From: Salticus scenicus
Taxonomy: Eukaryota > Arthropoda > Arachnida > Araneae > Salticidae
Assembly: GCA_963930645.1 (NCBI GenBank)
Contig: OZ005655.1
Coordinates: 131,389,626 to 131,453,625, forward strand
Direction: 5' to 3'
DNA length: 64,000 nt
Shown: positions 1 to 10,760 of the stretch, piece by piece
How the letters are laid out: each line of letters begins with the position of its first letter
Numbering within the stretch: position 1 is the first letter of the stretch
Notes under the pieces: model-generated
What the model was told of the DNA's origin: nothing
The model's database searches: none
The model's input: the letters and a program-made list of their open reading frames with translations, nothing else
Program-made: the position numbers and the translations under genes

Positions 1-251
1 GGTATATCCCATATAAGGATTTTCTCGCCAAGGTCGCCAAAAAATCGCCACGGTGGGAAAAAGTCGCCAAATTTGGCGCCAAATCCAATACCTGCCTTAT
101 TGGGGCTTTTTAATGCTTTTTTAAGGGAAAATAAGGCTATTTCAACGCTAAAACGACTAGAAATGCACAAAATTAGCACTTTATCAACTTACTAAGCCTC
201 TTTGAAAGAATTTATACAAATATAAACACAATTATTTACAATTTTGTAGCA
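1..251 (-). repeat. 3' LTR of the gypsy element (partial)
   Basis: This segment matches 3571-3823 over its full length with a few substitutions and one indel. Read on the minus strand it begins TGCTACAAAATT beside a purine-rich tract. Position 1 corresponds to 3571, so roughly 380 bp of this LTR lie left of the window. Confidence 0.9.
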
Positions 252-266
252 CTGCCCCCCTCCCAA
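252..266 (-). other. Polypurine tract of the gypsy element
   Basis: On the minus strand this reads TTGGGAGGGGGGCAG and directly precedes the 3' LTR. That is the position and composition expected of a plus-strand primer tract. Confidence 0.75.
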
Positions 267-494
267 GGACTGCACGTCCCGGGCAGTGCAACCCTTGGTT
301 AAGAGGCGAAACTATCCAAATTTACACAATCTCAAGTACAAAACTAAGTTGCATATAACGACAAAATAGAAACAAAAATCAAGTGAGAAATATTTACAAA
401 ATTCACAAATATGTACAAGTATCTATATACAAATATTTACATTACGCATGCGCAAATTTTAACAGTATTTATATTTTTAATTTTAATATTACCG
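267..494. other. 3' untranslated part of the gypsy element
   Basis: Non-coding sequence between the end of integrase and the polypurine tract. It is AT-rich apart from a short GC-rich stretch near 270-290. I see no further motif. Confidence 0.5.
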
Positions 495-1700
495 TTACTT
501 GTGGTACTTGGCTAGCCTATTATAGTGCACCACCTTCGGTTTTGATGAAGGTATTTTTGTGATCCGCACCACTACATCATTCAGCCTTTTTAAGACTGTG
601 TATGGTCCGTCCCAGTGGCACTGTAACTTAGGAGAGAGTCCTTTGCGTCGAACAGGATTCCACAACCAGACCTTCTCTCCTTCCTGGAACTCATGTTGTG
701 TAGCCTTTAGATCGTACCTTGTCTTCATTTTCTCCGTTGCAATATGAATCCGCTCCCGAGCAAAATTGTGTACGTCCTCAAATCGTGCCTGGAGACCTTG
801 GATGTACTCCTCGTGCGATGAAGGCGCATCGGGTGGACAACCAAACAGGAGATCACAAGGGAGACGAAGTTCACGTCCAAACAGCATCTGGACTGGAGTA
901 TAGCCGGTGGTTTCATGGACAGCACTTCGATAAGCCAGCAGGAACAATGGCAACTTCAAGTAGGACCTCTGCGACTGTGCATGCCTCTTGATTGGGAATG
1001 GGATATGCCTCAGGCCACTTGGTGAAATAGTCCATCACGACGAGGATGTATTTATTTCCACTGGAGGTCCGTGGCAAAGGACCCAAGATGTCGATTGCAA
1101 TCCTTTCAAATGGTGCTCCCACGTTATACCGTTGCAGTCTTCCTCGACTTCGTTTCTGCGGACCTTTACGTGCCGCACAAGCATCACAGGATTTACACCA
1201 TTTCTCCACATCCTCCTTTGCCTTGCACCAGTAGAAGCGTTCCCGAACTTTCTGCTGAGTCTTCATTACCCCAAAATGGCCTCCGGTAGAGCTACTATGC
1301 AGTTGTTCTAAAACAGCTGGAATTTTTGATCTTGGTAATAAAATCTGCCATCTGAAGCTTTTCCCATCATCAGATTCCCACTTTCTGTATAATACGCCGT
1401 TTCTGATATGAAGAGAGTCCCAAAGTGCCCAATAACTTTTCGTAATGGGACTAAATCTGGAAATGTCCTACCAGATAGATCTGTTGCTGGTCGTCTCCTT
1501 CAGCTGTAATATTGGCTTTATGTCAGGATCTTCCAACTGGGCTTTTCTAAGTTCTTCGTCACTCCATGGATCGGGATCTTGTTCTGGTGGTGTTGCGACA
1601 GTAACTTGGCGAACAACTGGCTTTATTCTTTGGTGTTTATTCTCGACTTTAGAGATGTATTTATGATCTTCAGATGGAGGCTTCCGCAAGAATGCACCTG
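495..1700 (-). pseudogene. Gypsy integrase, core deleted and frameshifted
   Basis: Reading right to left, the linker and N-terminal HHCC zinc domain come first (H-GGH, then CKSCDAC near 1190). The start of the catalytic core follows, with its first acidic residue in ERIAIDILGP (about 1100) and the FTKWPEAYPIPNQ motif. Near 960 the frame shifts and the sequence jumps to the post-core region (LFLLAYRSAVHETTGYTP) and the C-terminal domain (GPYTVLKRL). The central part carrying the second Asp and the Glu of the DDE triad is absent, so no strand transfer is possible. A TAG interrupts the linker at about 1465. The domain order is typical of Ty3/gypsy integrase. Confidence 0.85.
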
Positions 1701-3159
1701 AATTTTCCCGAGGAGCTCCTTCTGGGTGGCATACTTCAGAGACATTCTCGGTTGCTTCTCTAGGTGTTCTTACTGGGCAGCTTTGTTTGATATGCCCGTC
1801 TTTTCCACAGCCCCAGCATTTAGTTGTTGGAGTCTTCCCTTTTCTTTTACTCTCAAGAATGCGTAGTCTTCTATTAATTTCTGCAATCATTTTCTGAATC
1901 TCTTTAAAATCATCTTGAGAGCCGTTCACTTCGTCTGCTGTGTCGTTCTGGAGATGTTTACGGGAGGCTTGTTGGGCTGTCTCGATCTTTAGGGCATACA
2001 CTAAGGCTGACTCCACATCCTTCACGCCGGAGAGTCTGAGGGCTTTTTGAATATCCGGATCTGCAACAGCATCAATGAAATATTCTAGGGCCAGATCATT
2101 GCGTGTTTCAGGATGACAGTCTGAGAAAGCCAAATGTGAAAGCCTCTGGATGTTTGATGCCAGTTCTTGTAAGCTTTCCCCTGGTCTCTGACGACGGGAC
2201 CTTAGCTGGAGTCGACTATATTCTTTGGACCATTTCGCTCCAAAACGTAGCTATAGTGCTCTGGTTACAGCTTCGAAGTCATATCGTTGTTCCTTCGAAA
2301 GGGTCTCCAGAATATCTGCGGCGTCGCCCCGCAACGACCCTACCAGATGAGCCGTCTTTGCAACAGAGTCCCAGCCGTTTGCTTCAGCTACGATGGAAAA
2401 CTGCGTCTTATATACATGCCAGGAGGAACTGCCATCGTAGGTAGATAGCTTAATAAATTCCTGATTCTGGATTCTTCTCTCTTTCTTTTCAGTTTCCTGG
2501 GGCATGGATTCTAACTTTTCTTCCACTTTTCTCTCCAGATCTTCTTCTATTCTCTTCAGTTTACCTTCTATCTCTGAAAACCTTCCTTTCAGTTCCTGAT
2601 CAAAATTTTCTTTAACTTTCTCCTCGACACTCCGTTCTATCCTCGTAACACTCTCTTCAACCTTCATAACATTTTCTTCTATCTTCATAGCTTTCTCTTC
2701 AAAAATTTCTTCAATTTTCAAAACTTTCTCCTCAAAATTTTCTTCAATTTTCAAAACTTTCTCTCCAAAATTTTCTTCTATCTTTATAACTTTCTCTTCA
2801 AAATTTTCTTCTATCTTTATAACTTTCTCTTCTATTCCATCCATTCTATTTTCCATCACCGTTAATTTACCCTCGATTGATTCTTTCACCGTTGAAAGCT
2901 CTCCCTTCATCTCATCTTGATTAGATTTAATTTCTTCGGTCAAACTGGCTTCCATCTTTTCCTGAACTGCTTTCATTTCCTTTTGTCCTGTTTTTATTTT
3001 CTCTATCAATCCGGTTTCCATCTTCTCCAGTCCTGTTTCCATTTTCTTTATCAATCCGGTTTCCATCTTTTCCTGTCCGGCTTTCATTTCATTCATCTGG
3101 GTAGCTAAGCTTTCTAGAAGTTTTTTCATCTCTTGTTCCATAGCTCTAGTTATCACCAT
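1701..3159 (-). pseudogene. Gypsy Gag with long coiled coil and one zinc knuckle, joined in frame to integrase
   Basis: The frame opens at 3159 (MVITRAMEQEM) just inside the primer site. A very charged coiled coil fills about residues 1-230, including tandem 11-residue units of the type EEKVIKIEENF (DNA about 2690-2840). A capsid-like region follows, then a CCHC knuckle, CWGCGKDGHIKQSC, at 1777-1818. A single in-frame TAG at 2251-2253 replaces what is probably a Glu codon; the frame otherwise stays open on both sides. Protease, RT and RNase H should follow the knuckle but are missing, and the frame runs straight into the integrase linker. The protein would have packaged element RNA in virus-like particles. 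Confidence 0.85.
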
Positions 3160-3170
3160 TCACAGACAAA

Positions 3171-3187
3171 CCCCGCTCCTGACACCA
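3171..3187 (-). other. Primer binding site, tRNA-Leu type
   Basis: The minus strand reads TGGTGTCAGGAGCGGGG four bases inside the 5' LTR. It pairs with the 3' end of eukaryotic tRNA-Leu (…CCCACTCCTGACACCA) with one mismatch. The tRNA assignment is from memory of tRNA-Leu ends. Confidence 0.75.
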
Positions 3188-3191
3188 GAAA

Positions 3192-3823
3192 TGTTGCGTA
3201 ATTGGGGGTTCGTGAGTTGTCCGAGAATGAAAGGCCAAACTTACAAAAATTCAGTAATTTATTCACAGAAAGTTCCAGAAAAATACAGGTCTATAAATCA
3301 AGTATCAGCTTCAATTCAAACAGTAAACACAGCTTAAACAGCAGCTGTCAATAGCAAATCCACAGTACAAACTGTATAGCAATAACACATAAAGCAAGTC
3401 TCTTCCAAAGAGGCTCAAGAGCAATGCAAGCACTGGCGAAGCTGGCTGAAAACTGAACTGAACTGACTGCCTTGGCGAGAGAGCGCTCCTTATATACTGT
3501 TCCATGGAACCCAGATTTTTCGAGAAAACTCTAGAAAGTGGTCAACTAATCAACTTACAGCTTCCATATTTGGTATATCCCATATAAGGATTTTCTCGCC
3601 AAGGTCGCCAAAAAAATCGCCAAGGTGGGGAAAAGTCGCCAAATTTGGCGCCAAATCCATTACCTGCCTTATTGGGGCTTTTTAATGCATTTTTAAGGGA
3701 AATTAAGGCTATTTCAACGCTAAAACGACTAGAAATGCACAAAATTAGCACTTTATCAACTTACTAAGCCTCTTTGAAAGAATTTATACAAATATAAACA
3801 CAATTATTTACAATTTTGTAACA
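3192..3823 (-). repeat. 5' LTR of the gypsy element (complete, 632 bp)
   Basis: On the minus strand it starts TGTTACAAAATTG (3823) and ends TTACGCAACA (3192), so it has TG...CA ends. The right part matches 1-251. The reading frames within it at 3311-3505 and 3542-3751 are chance. Confidence 0.85.
3488..3502 (-). promoter_or_regulatory. TATA box of the gypsy 5' LTR
   Basis: The minus strand reads AACAGTATATAAGGAGC. About 25-30 bases downstream is a CAGTCAGTTCAGTTCAG stretch that fits an arthropod initiator (TCAGT). The transcription start is therefore inferred near 3460-3470. Confidence 0.6.
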
Positions 3824-4056
3824 CTATATACAATCAGTCAATTCACCCAGTTGATAAATATATATGTCGCAGTCTTATCACAGCTGAAGTTGTACTACAA
3901 TTTTAATGAATGCCGCTATTAGTTTTCTTCATTAAAACTGTACAGTGACAAGACTGTAACATAAACACACATTTATATGGACTGTTACTGATATGTTCAA
4001 CTACACGTGATGATACTGTTATAGATATAACAAAAAGCTTTAAGCCATAAATATAA

Positions 4057-4089
<33 letters not shown>

Positions 4090-4136
4090 GTTTTTAATTT
4101 ACATGTGTGAAACTTGTTTTTAACTTCATTTAACAG
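3824..4136. other. AT-rich spacer with a poly-T run
   Basis: It contains a run of about 24 T near 4060-4083. No coding, RNA or repeat structure is seen beyond that. Confidence 0.5.
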
Positions 4137-4349
4137 TACAGTCGGTAACAAAAGTATCCGAACACTAGCGAAATTTCCTATATAAAAAAAGTAGAGCTAA
4201 TACTGTTTTGTGAAATATATCCGTGTCGAATCATGTTCTTAGTCTAAGAACATGATTCGACAAGGATATATTTAGCAAAACAGTATTAAGTCTACTTTTT
4301 TTATATAGGAGTTTTTGCTAGTGTTCGGATACTTTTGTTACCGACTGTA
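4137..4349. mobile_element. Palindromic Tc1/mariner-type MITE
   Basis: The whole element is a near-perfect inverted repeat. It starts and ends with CAGTCGGTAACAAAAGT and its complement, flanked by TA (4137-4138 and 4348-4349). The arms meet near 4240 around TTCTTAGTCTAAGAA. The TA target site and the CAGT start fit the Tc1/mariner superfamily. A related copy lies at 40440-40568. Confidence 0.85.
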
Positions 4350-5592
4350 TCAGCATTATATGGAACATCGGTCAAGAATTATTTAAGGGGGGGGGGGGAT
4401 TTAAAAGATATTTTTTTTTTCTACAATCTCTTACCCGGTTACCCTTCTCTTAATTGTAGAGAAAATGTCGTTTCTGAATTAAATTTTCGAAGGTGATATT
4501 TAAACATATTTACACGTTTTAAGTTATCCTGAATTTAAAAAAAAAAAAATCAAATTTTTAGCAGTTGATTTAAATGCGTGTCCGTGTGCAGTCCGTTTCT
4601 GTTTTAGCATAATTCTAAAACAAATAATCAGCAGGAAATCCAAACTCAATATAATATTTAGATGTTACTTGAAATATTTGTTAAAATTGAGCAATATGTT
4701 CGTAGGCAGGGATATTCAAAAGAATTTAAATACATTACGCCTACGTGCGAAATTTCTGGTAGGTATAGTTAATACCTTTAAACTTCACTGTATATTTTGT
4801 TTATAAGCATAAAATCATGATTCGTATGGTTTATGATATAAAAATTATTCACAGTTTGTTTATGGTAACACGAAAGAACTCCGATATATTCCGACTATGC
4901 TTGGTAATTTACGGAAATGCATTTTAAGTTATATTGTGCATTTTTATATGGTGCTAAATGTGGTGTGTATATAATTCATAGATAATATACAGGACTACCA
5001 AAGATTAAGCAAAACCTTTCTTTTCTATTAAATATAATATAGATAGAAATGCTTTATTAAATTTTACAAAGTCCGATGTACATATATATACTAGGAATGA
5101 TAAAAATTACTTCCTGATGCATATATAGTAAAGTATTGTTTGAAGTCCAATTTTAAACACTGAGTTTTTGCTAAAATTATCTGTTTTGAGGTCCCCTCTA
5201 AACAAAAATCATTTTTCTTAACGCTTGATGTATGTGTACGCCTGTCAGTAGCAGAACTTAAAAACAAATTATAGCAGGAAACTAAAATTTTACAGTTTGC
5301 TGATCAAATGAGAGTGTCACTTAAAAAGTTTCCCCAAGATCAGTAAGTTTCAGAGAATGGTGTGCTTGAAAATTCTCTGAATAATATTGAATAATGTTTT
5401 GAGTTTACTAACAGAATTAAATTTTTAATGAATGTAGGTATTATAATCAAATGGGGGAGGGGTGGGGTAGTCGCCCTTACCAAAAAAAAAAAAAAAAAAG
5501 AAGAAGAAGAAGAAGAAACATATGTTAAGTAAAACTCTCTCTAAAATTGTTTGATTAGTTTTTAAAGCATATTCATATATAGTATTTTTAAT
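4350..5592. other. AT-rich intergenic DNA
   Basis: It holds an 11-G run near 4388, several A/T runs, and an A-run joined to (GAA)n at 5481-5518. The frame at 5425-5646 comes from that microsatellite. I see no gene. Confidence 0.5.
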
Positions 5593-5597
5593 CTTAC

Positions 5598-5867
5598 TGT
5601 TGGTATAAATGGGTTCACAGAGTGAAAAGCAGAGTCTTTTAAACAATCACAACATTTAATAATATAGAAAAGTAGAATAACATAATGCGGGCATTTCTCA
5701 CCGCACGCTTAGCAAAGCTTTCTCGTACAGACTCATATAAAACTCTCTTTCTCAGAGAAGCGAAGATGCGCTGTTGATTACGTAATACAGTTACGTCACA
5801 TCTGACGTCATGACGGGTGTCAGCTAGTTAACAGATGATATGAGGAAACATGCATTGAAATCCTTCA
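5598..5867 (-). repeat. 3' LTR of copia copy 1
   Basis: Read on the minus strand it begins TGAAGGATTTCAATGC and ends TTTATACCAACA (TG...CA). It matches 10385-10654 almost exactly. Confidence 0.95.
5734..5810 (-). promoter_or_regulatory. LTR promoter: three bZIP-type sites and a TATA box (3' LTR, copia copy 1)
   Basis: Three palindromic sites follow each other at 12-14 bp steps: TTACGTAA (5778-5785), TTACGTCA (5791-5798) and TGACGTCA (5803-5810). The last is the consensus CRE. On the minus strand they lie about 40-75 bp upstream of a TATA-like TTTTATATGA (5732-5742). The same block occurs in all four copia LTRs: 10564-10597, 18368-18401 and 23153-23186. Binding by CREB/ATF-type factors is an inference. 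Confidence 0.6.
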
Positions 5868-5879
5868 TTTCCCCCTTAT
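5868..5879 (-). other. Polypurine tract of copia copy 1
   Basis: The minus strand reads AATAAGGGGGAAA immediately before the 3' LTR. The same tract is present in copy 2 at 18459-18470. Confidence 0.8.
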
Positions 5880-6108
5880 TCAATAAATGTTTCGAAAATA
5901 AAACATATTTATGCATTATAATAGCATATTAAAAATTACAGAAAATTATTTTTATGCAAGAGTTACTTAAAATAAGAAAAGTGTTAGTAAAGAAATAGAA
6001 TTATAAGCAAATAATTATGGTTAATATAATAAAATAAAATACGTAAAATATAATCAGTTAATTTCTTAATGAAAACACAGTTTAAATATATATATATTTT
6101 TAAGTTCT

Positions 6109-9100
6109 TCAGTCCTGAGTATTAAGTCCTATCATACCACAACATTTTTCATGTTTATATGCATTTAAACTTTTTGTTAAAATATCTGCAGGTTGTTCAT
6201 CTGATGAAATATATTTAATGTCTATTAGTTTATTATTGTAAACTTCTCGCACAAAATGATGTCGAATGTCAATGTGCTTAGATCGATTGTGATAAACAGG
6301 ATTTTTTACTAATCTCAGTGCAGATTGATTGTCGCACATGATTGCAGTAGGACTTGATACAATTTCAGGATCCAATTCTTTTAAGAAATTTCTAACATGA
6401 ATTGTCTCTTTTGCGGATTCGGACAGAGACATATATTCAGATTCTGTTGTGGATAGAGCAACGGTTCGCTGCTTTCTAGATTCCCAAGAAATAGGTCCAC
6501 CGGCATATTTAAAGACGTATCCTGTATATGATTTTCTATCATTTATATCCGATGCCCAATCGGCATCAACAAATGCTGTCAATGGTTTATCGTCTCTGTA
6601 ATACACAATTCCTAAATTTCTAGTGACATTGAGATATCTTAGTATTCTTTTAGCAGCTATCCAGTGAGGTTTTCCTGGATTGTTATTAAACTGACTTAAA
6701 TAATTTACAGCATGGGTGATATCTGGTCTGGTAGCAACCGACAGATACATAAGAGAACCAATTAATTGTCTATAAGGAATTTTTGACATGTATGATTTCT
6801 CTTCTTCTGTATTTGGACACATTTGTTTAGTTAATTTTACACTGCTATCTAAAGGTGTATTCATCACTCTAGAATCTTCCATATTAAATTTATTTAGTAA
6901 ATCTTCAATGTATTTCTTTTGTGTTATAGTAATGCTGTCCATATCTTGATAAAATTCAATGCCTAAGCAATAATGCAGAAGGCCCATATCTTTCATTTTG
7001 AAAGATTCTGCTAATTTATTTCTTATATCAAAATAGTGCTCTTCACTTTTAGTGAGACAAATTAAATCGTCGACATAGACGATTATAATAGCATCAAAAG
7101 GATATTTTGAGTAATACACACATTTGTCGGAATTCAAAGGGTTAAATTTCATTTTTCTCAATTTCTCATCTAATTTCTTAAACCACTGTCTTCCTGACTG
7201 CCTAAGGCCATACAAAGATTTTTTTAATAAACACACTTTATTTTCGTGTATATCGTTTTCAAAAAATTCAGGAAGCTCCATATAAATTTCTTCATGTAAC
7301 GTTCCGTTAACATATGCCATAATGAAATCTAACTGGTATGCTGTGAAACCATTCTGGATAGCATACGCGATTGCAGTTCTTATAGAACTTAATCTGGCTA
7401 CTGGTGAAAAATTTTCCTCAAAATCTATACCTTGTTTCTGTGAACACCCTTTGGCAACCAATCTGGCCTTAAATTTTTCAATTTGACCATCTGGTTTGAA
7501 TTTTGTTTTTAAAACCCATTTACACCCAATTACCTTTTTATCTTTTGGTCTATCTACAATTTCCCAAGCGTTTTGCTTAACTAAAGAATCATATTCTAAT
7601 TTCATCGCGTTCTCCCAATTTTTAGCATAATCTCTATTTAGCGCGTCGATTACGCTGGGATTAATTTCATTAAATGAGTTATCAGCTAATTGAGAAGTTT
7701 CATCTTTATATTTTGTATCTGTAATACACTCCTTATGAGACTTTTGAAAGTTCCAACTTTTAATTTTTTTTAGGTCGGCCTGGACCGCGTTTAAAAATAG
7801 GATTGTTTATCCCTTTCTCTTGTTTACATTTACCGTGAGCACTCTCCTCCCCTCCACTCACATCTTTCACGTCCCCCCTTCAGAAAGTGAGTGGCTTTCC
7901 CCCCCTTTCCAAAAAGAGAAACTTTCTCCGTTGCATTCAGGGGGATAGGAAATCGATCCGCTGTTTTCCCCCCTTTGGATGTCTGCGGTTTGAGTAGGGA
8001 TAGGAGTTTCATTTTTAATATTACAATCATTGCATTTATTCTCAGACGGAAAAATTAATTCTAATTGATCAGTAGTGGCTGAATCATTTGTTTCAAATTC
8101 GTCTATAAATCGAACATCACGACTTATGACAATTTTTCTGGTATCCTTATTCCATAATCTGTAAGCGCGTGATTCATTTGAATAGCCAACGAATATATGT
8201 TCGTGTGACCTAGCTTCAAACTTTCCTTTTGATTTTTTATTTAGAACAAAACATTTCTGTCCGAAAATTTTAAAATAGTTAACAGTTGGTTTATAACCGA
8301 AAAACAATTCGAAAGGTGTTTTATTTTCTTTAATTCCTTTAGTGGGACACCTGTTTCTAATATATGCAGCGCAATTTACTGCTTCAGCCCAGAATGTATT
8401 TGGAAGGTTTGATTGCATTAATAAACACCTCGCCATTTCGCATAATGTACGATTTTGTCTTTCAATTCTAGAATTTTGTTGAGGGGTCATTGGTGAGGAA
8501 TATTCGCGTTTAATACCGCATTCTTCAATATATTTATTAAATTCTTCGCCACAATATTCCAATCCATTATCAGTATGCAGTATTTTAATTTTTTTTTCCT
8601 AATCGATTTTCGACTGCTGCTTTATATCTCCGGAACGCGTACTTAGCTTCATCTTTTGTTTTTAGAAAATTTACTTCAATGTAACGAGATTTATCATCCA
8701 AAAAAGTAATAAAGTAACGTGATCCGCCATGGGATTTAACATTTATAGGGCCACATAAATCAGAATAAACTACTTCTAATAATTCCTTACTATGAAATTT
8801 GTTTTCTTTACAAAATGGTTTCACAGTTTGTTTAGACTGAATGCATACTTTACAATCTGTTAAAGAATCTTTTTCATTAAAATTTAAATCTCTTAACATA
8901 TTTTCAGATTTTAATAATTTTAAATCTTTTTCATTTAAATGTCCTAATTTTAAATGCCATTTATGAAAGTTGCTTACCTGAGTTGTTGCAGCGATATCCA
9001 CCTGCGGCTGAAAAAAATATAAATCACCTTTTCTCGTAGCACTTATAATTAGAGAGCCGTCCTGCTCCGTAATTTTTGCACATTTTTCGGTAAATACAAC

Positions 9101-10219
9101 TCGGCAGTTGTTTGCAGTAGCTTTTGATATAGACATTAAATTGCATTTCAATTTTGGAACGCACAAAACATTTGTTAACTTTAAATTGGTTACACCGTGA
9201 TTACCGGGAACTTTTAATTTGACTGTTCCAACACCTGTGATCTCCGCTGTTTCATCTACAGCTAATTTTATAAATGATCCAATTCTAGGTTCGAAATCTG
9301 TAAACAAATTCTTGTCATGAGCCATATGTGATGTCGTACCGCTATCGAGACACCACTCGGAATGTTCTTGGAAAGAGTTACTGGCTGCCATCGTGAACTC
9401 TGTACTATCTTCAACCATGAAAGATCTATCTTTGTATTTATTCGATGAAGTGAATTTTCTGTCTGAGATCTTCTTTCTGCATTCTGAGGCTTTATGCCCT
9501 ACTTTTGAACAGTAATTGCATTTGAAGATTGCATAATTTCTTTCGCCATACGTGTTCTTGTTCTGCACAGGCTTTAAGATTTCTCTTTTGTTCTTTTCAG
9601 GAAGATTTTTCTTGTGAGTTGTAAAATACGCATTTGATGATTCTTGATGCTTTTTATTTTTTCTTGACTCATATTCTTCCATCATTTTAATTTTTAGAGC
9701 TTCAGGCTTCGGCAATTCATCTCTTGCTTCTATGGCGCACCTGAAATTTTCATAGCTGTCAGGAATACTGTATAAGAGCAAAATTGATAATAAATCTTCG
9801 GCTACGTGAATGTCCATTTCTTTTAGCTTGTCCACTATATCGAAGAAAATATTGAGGTGATCGGACATATTTTCACTGTCAGTCATTTTCTTAAAGAGTA
9901 GCTGCTTCAACAGGGTGGCTTTCTTTGCCGGTCCTCTCGATTCGTAAACTTCTTTTAATTTATTCCATACTTCATTTGAGGTGGTACAATGTTTAATATG
10001 ACACAACTCATTTGGGGTAATTGGTAGGATTAAATCGGCTCTAGCTTTACGGTCGATTTCGAGCCATTTTTCTTCACCTTCGGCGCCTTCATCGGGCTTA
10101 ATTTTCGTTCCGTTAGCATAACTCCAGTGATCATTCTTGATTAAAACAGCTTCTATCTGCAGCTTCCAGGTGTCAAAATTATTTTTGGATAACTTTTCTA
10201 TATTTAATACTTGCGACAT
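6109..10219 (-). pseudogene. Copia gag-pol polyprotein, frameshifted copy
   Basis: Encodes the same Gag-protease-integrase-RT-RNase H polyprotein as copy 2 but in three pieces: 8585-10219 (Gag to mid integrase), 7867-8562 (rest of integrase) and 6109-7605 (RT and RNase H). Compared with copy 2, a T-run at 8589-8597 has gained one base, one base is lost near 7876, and a T-run near 7764-7771 has gained one base. The protease motif is the normal DSGTTSHM, the RT motif reads SLYGLRQSGRQW and YVDD is intact. The element therefore lacks a full frame but keeps the better versions of two motifs that are altered in copy 2. Confidence 0.95.
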
Positions 10220-10366
10220 ATTTAATCAGCTATAACAGCTTCGTTCGTTATGAAAATAGAATCAAAAATACTTTCGATTTCAGCCCTTAGGCTTAACAGT
10301 AAGTCGCACTTTCGTTTTAGCGAATGTTAATTTAAATTTTTAAAAAGTCCGCAGTAAGATGCGTGT

Positions 10367-10383
10367 CTCTGGGCCCATAACCA
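10367..10383 (-). other. Copia primer binding site, half-tRNA initiator Met
   Basis: The minus strand reads TGGTTATGGGCCCAGAG directly inside the 5' LTR. It complements the anticodon stem-loop region of initiator tRNA-Met, the cleaved-tRNA priming known for Drosophila copia. Copy 2 has the same site at 22958-22974. Confidence 0.85.
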
Positions 10384-10384
10384 T

Positions 10385-10654
10385 TGTTGGTATAAATGGG
10401 TCCACAGAGTGAAAAGCAGAGTCTTTTAAACAATCACAACATTTAATAATATAGAAAAGTAGAATAACATAATGCGGGCATTTCTCACCGCACGCTTAGC
10501 AAAGCTTTCTCGTACAGACTCATATAAAACTCTCTTTCTCAGAGAAGCGAAGATGCGCTGTTGATTACGTAATACAGTTACGTCACATCTGACGTCATGA
10601 CAGGTGTCAGCTAGTTAACAGATGATATGAGGAAACATGCATTGAAATCCTTCA
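10385..10654 (-). repeat. 5' LTR of copia copy 1
   Basis: 270 bp, TG...CA on the minus strand, with the bZIP-type cluster at 10564-10597. The flanking CTTAC at 10655-10659 matches 5593-5597. Confidence 0.95.
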
Positions 10655-10760
10655 CTTACCTCTGAATCCGTTGTCTGTTTTTACAGTATTATCTTTATAG
10701 TATTAAAAGTAAGAGAAAATTTTGTGAGTGCCAAGTCAGATTAATTTAATAAAAAAATTT

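Larger units (their letters stand above)
1..3823 (-). mobile_element. Ty3/gypsy LTR retrotransposon, internally deleted, left end outside the window
   Basis: The same LTR sequence lies at 1-251 and 3571-3823 and brackets gag and integrase coding on the minus strand, so this is one element read right to left. Internal landmarks are in the expected order: 5' LTR (3192-3823), primer site (3171-3187), gag, integrase, polypurine tract (252-266), 3' LTR (1-251). Protease, reverse transcriptase and RNase H are missing, as is the middle of the integrase core, so it cannot move on its own. The shared 251 bp of the two LTRs differ at about seven positions by eye, more than in the copia elements of this window, which suggests an older insertion. 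Confidence 0.9.
5593..10659 (-). mobile_element. Ty1/copia LTR retrotransposon, copy 1 (complete, coding broken)
   Basis: The element spans 5598-10654, bounded by 270-bp LTRs and a 5-bp target site duplication CTTAC (5593-5597 and 10655-10659). The polypurine tract (5868-5879) and half-tRNA primer site (10367-10383) are in place. The two LTRs differ at only two positions by eye, so the insertion is recent. It shares nearly all of its sequence with copy 2 at 18191-23243. Confidence 0.95.

Noticed and set aside
3311..3751. Two minus-strand frames in the gypsy 5' LTR
   Set aside because: They lie in the LTR across the promoter region; the second overlaps sequence repeated in the 3' LTR and is not conserved as coding.
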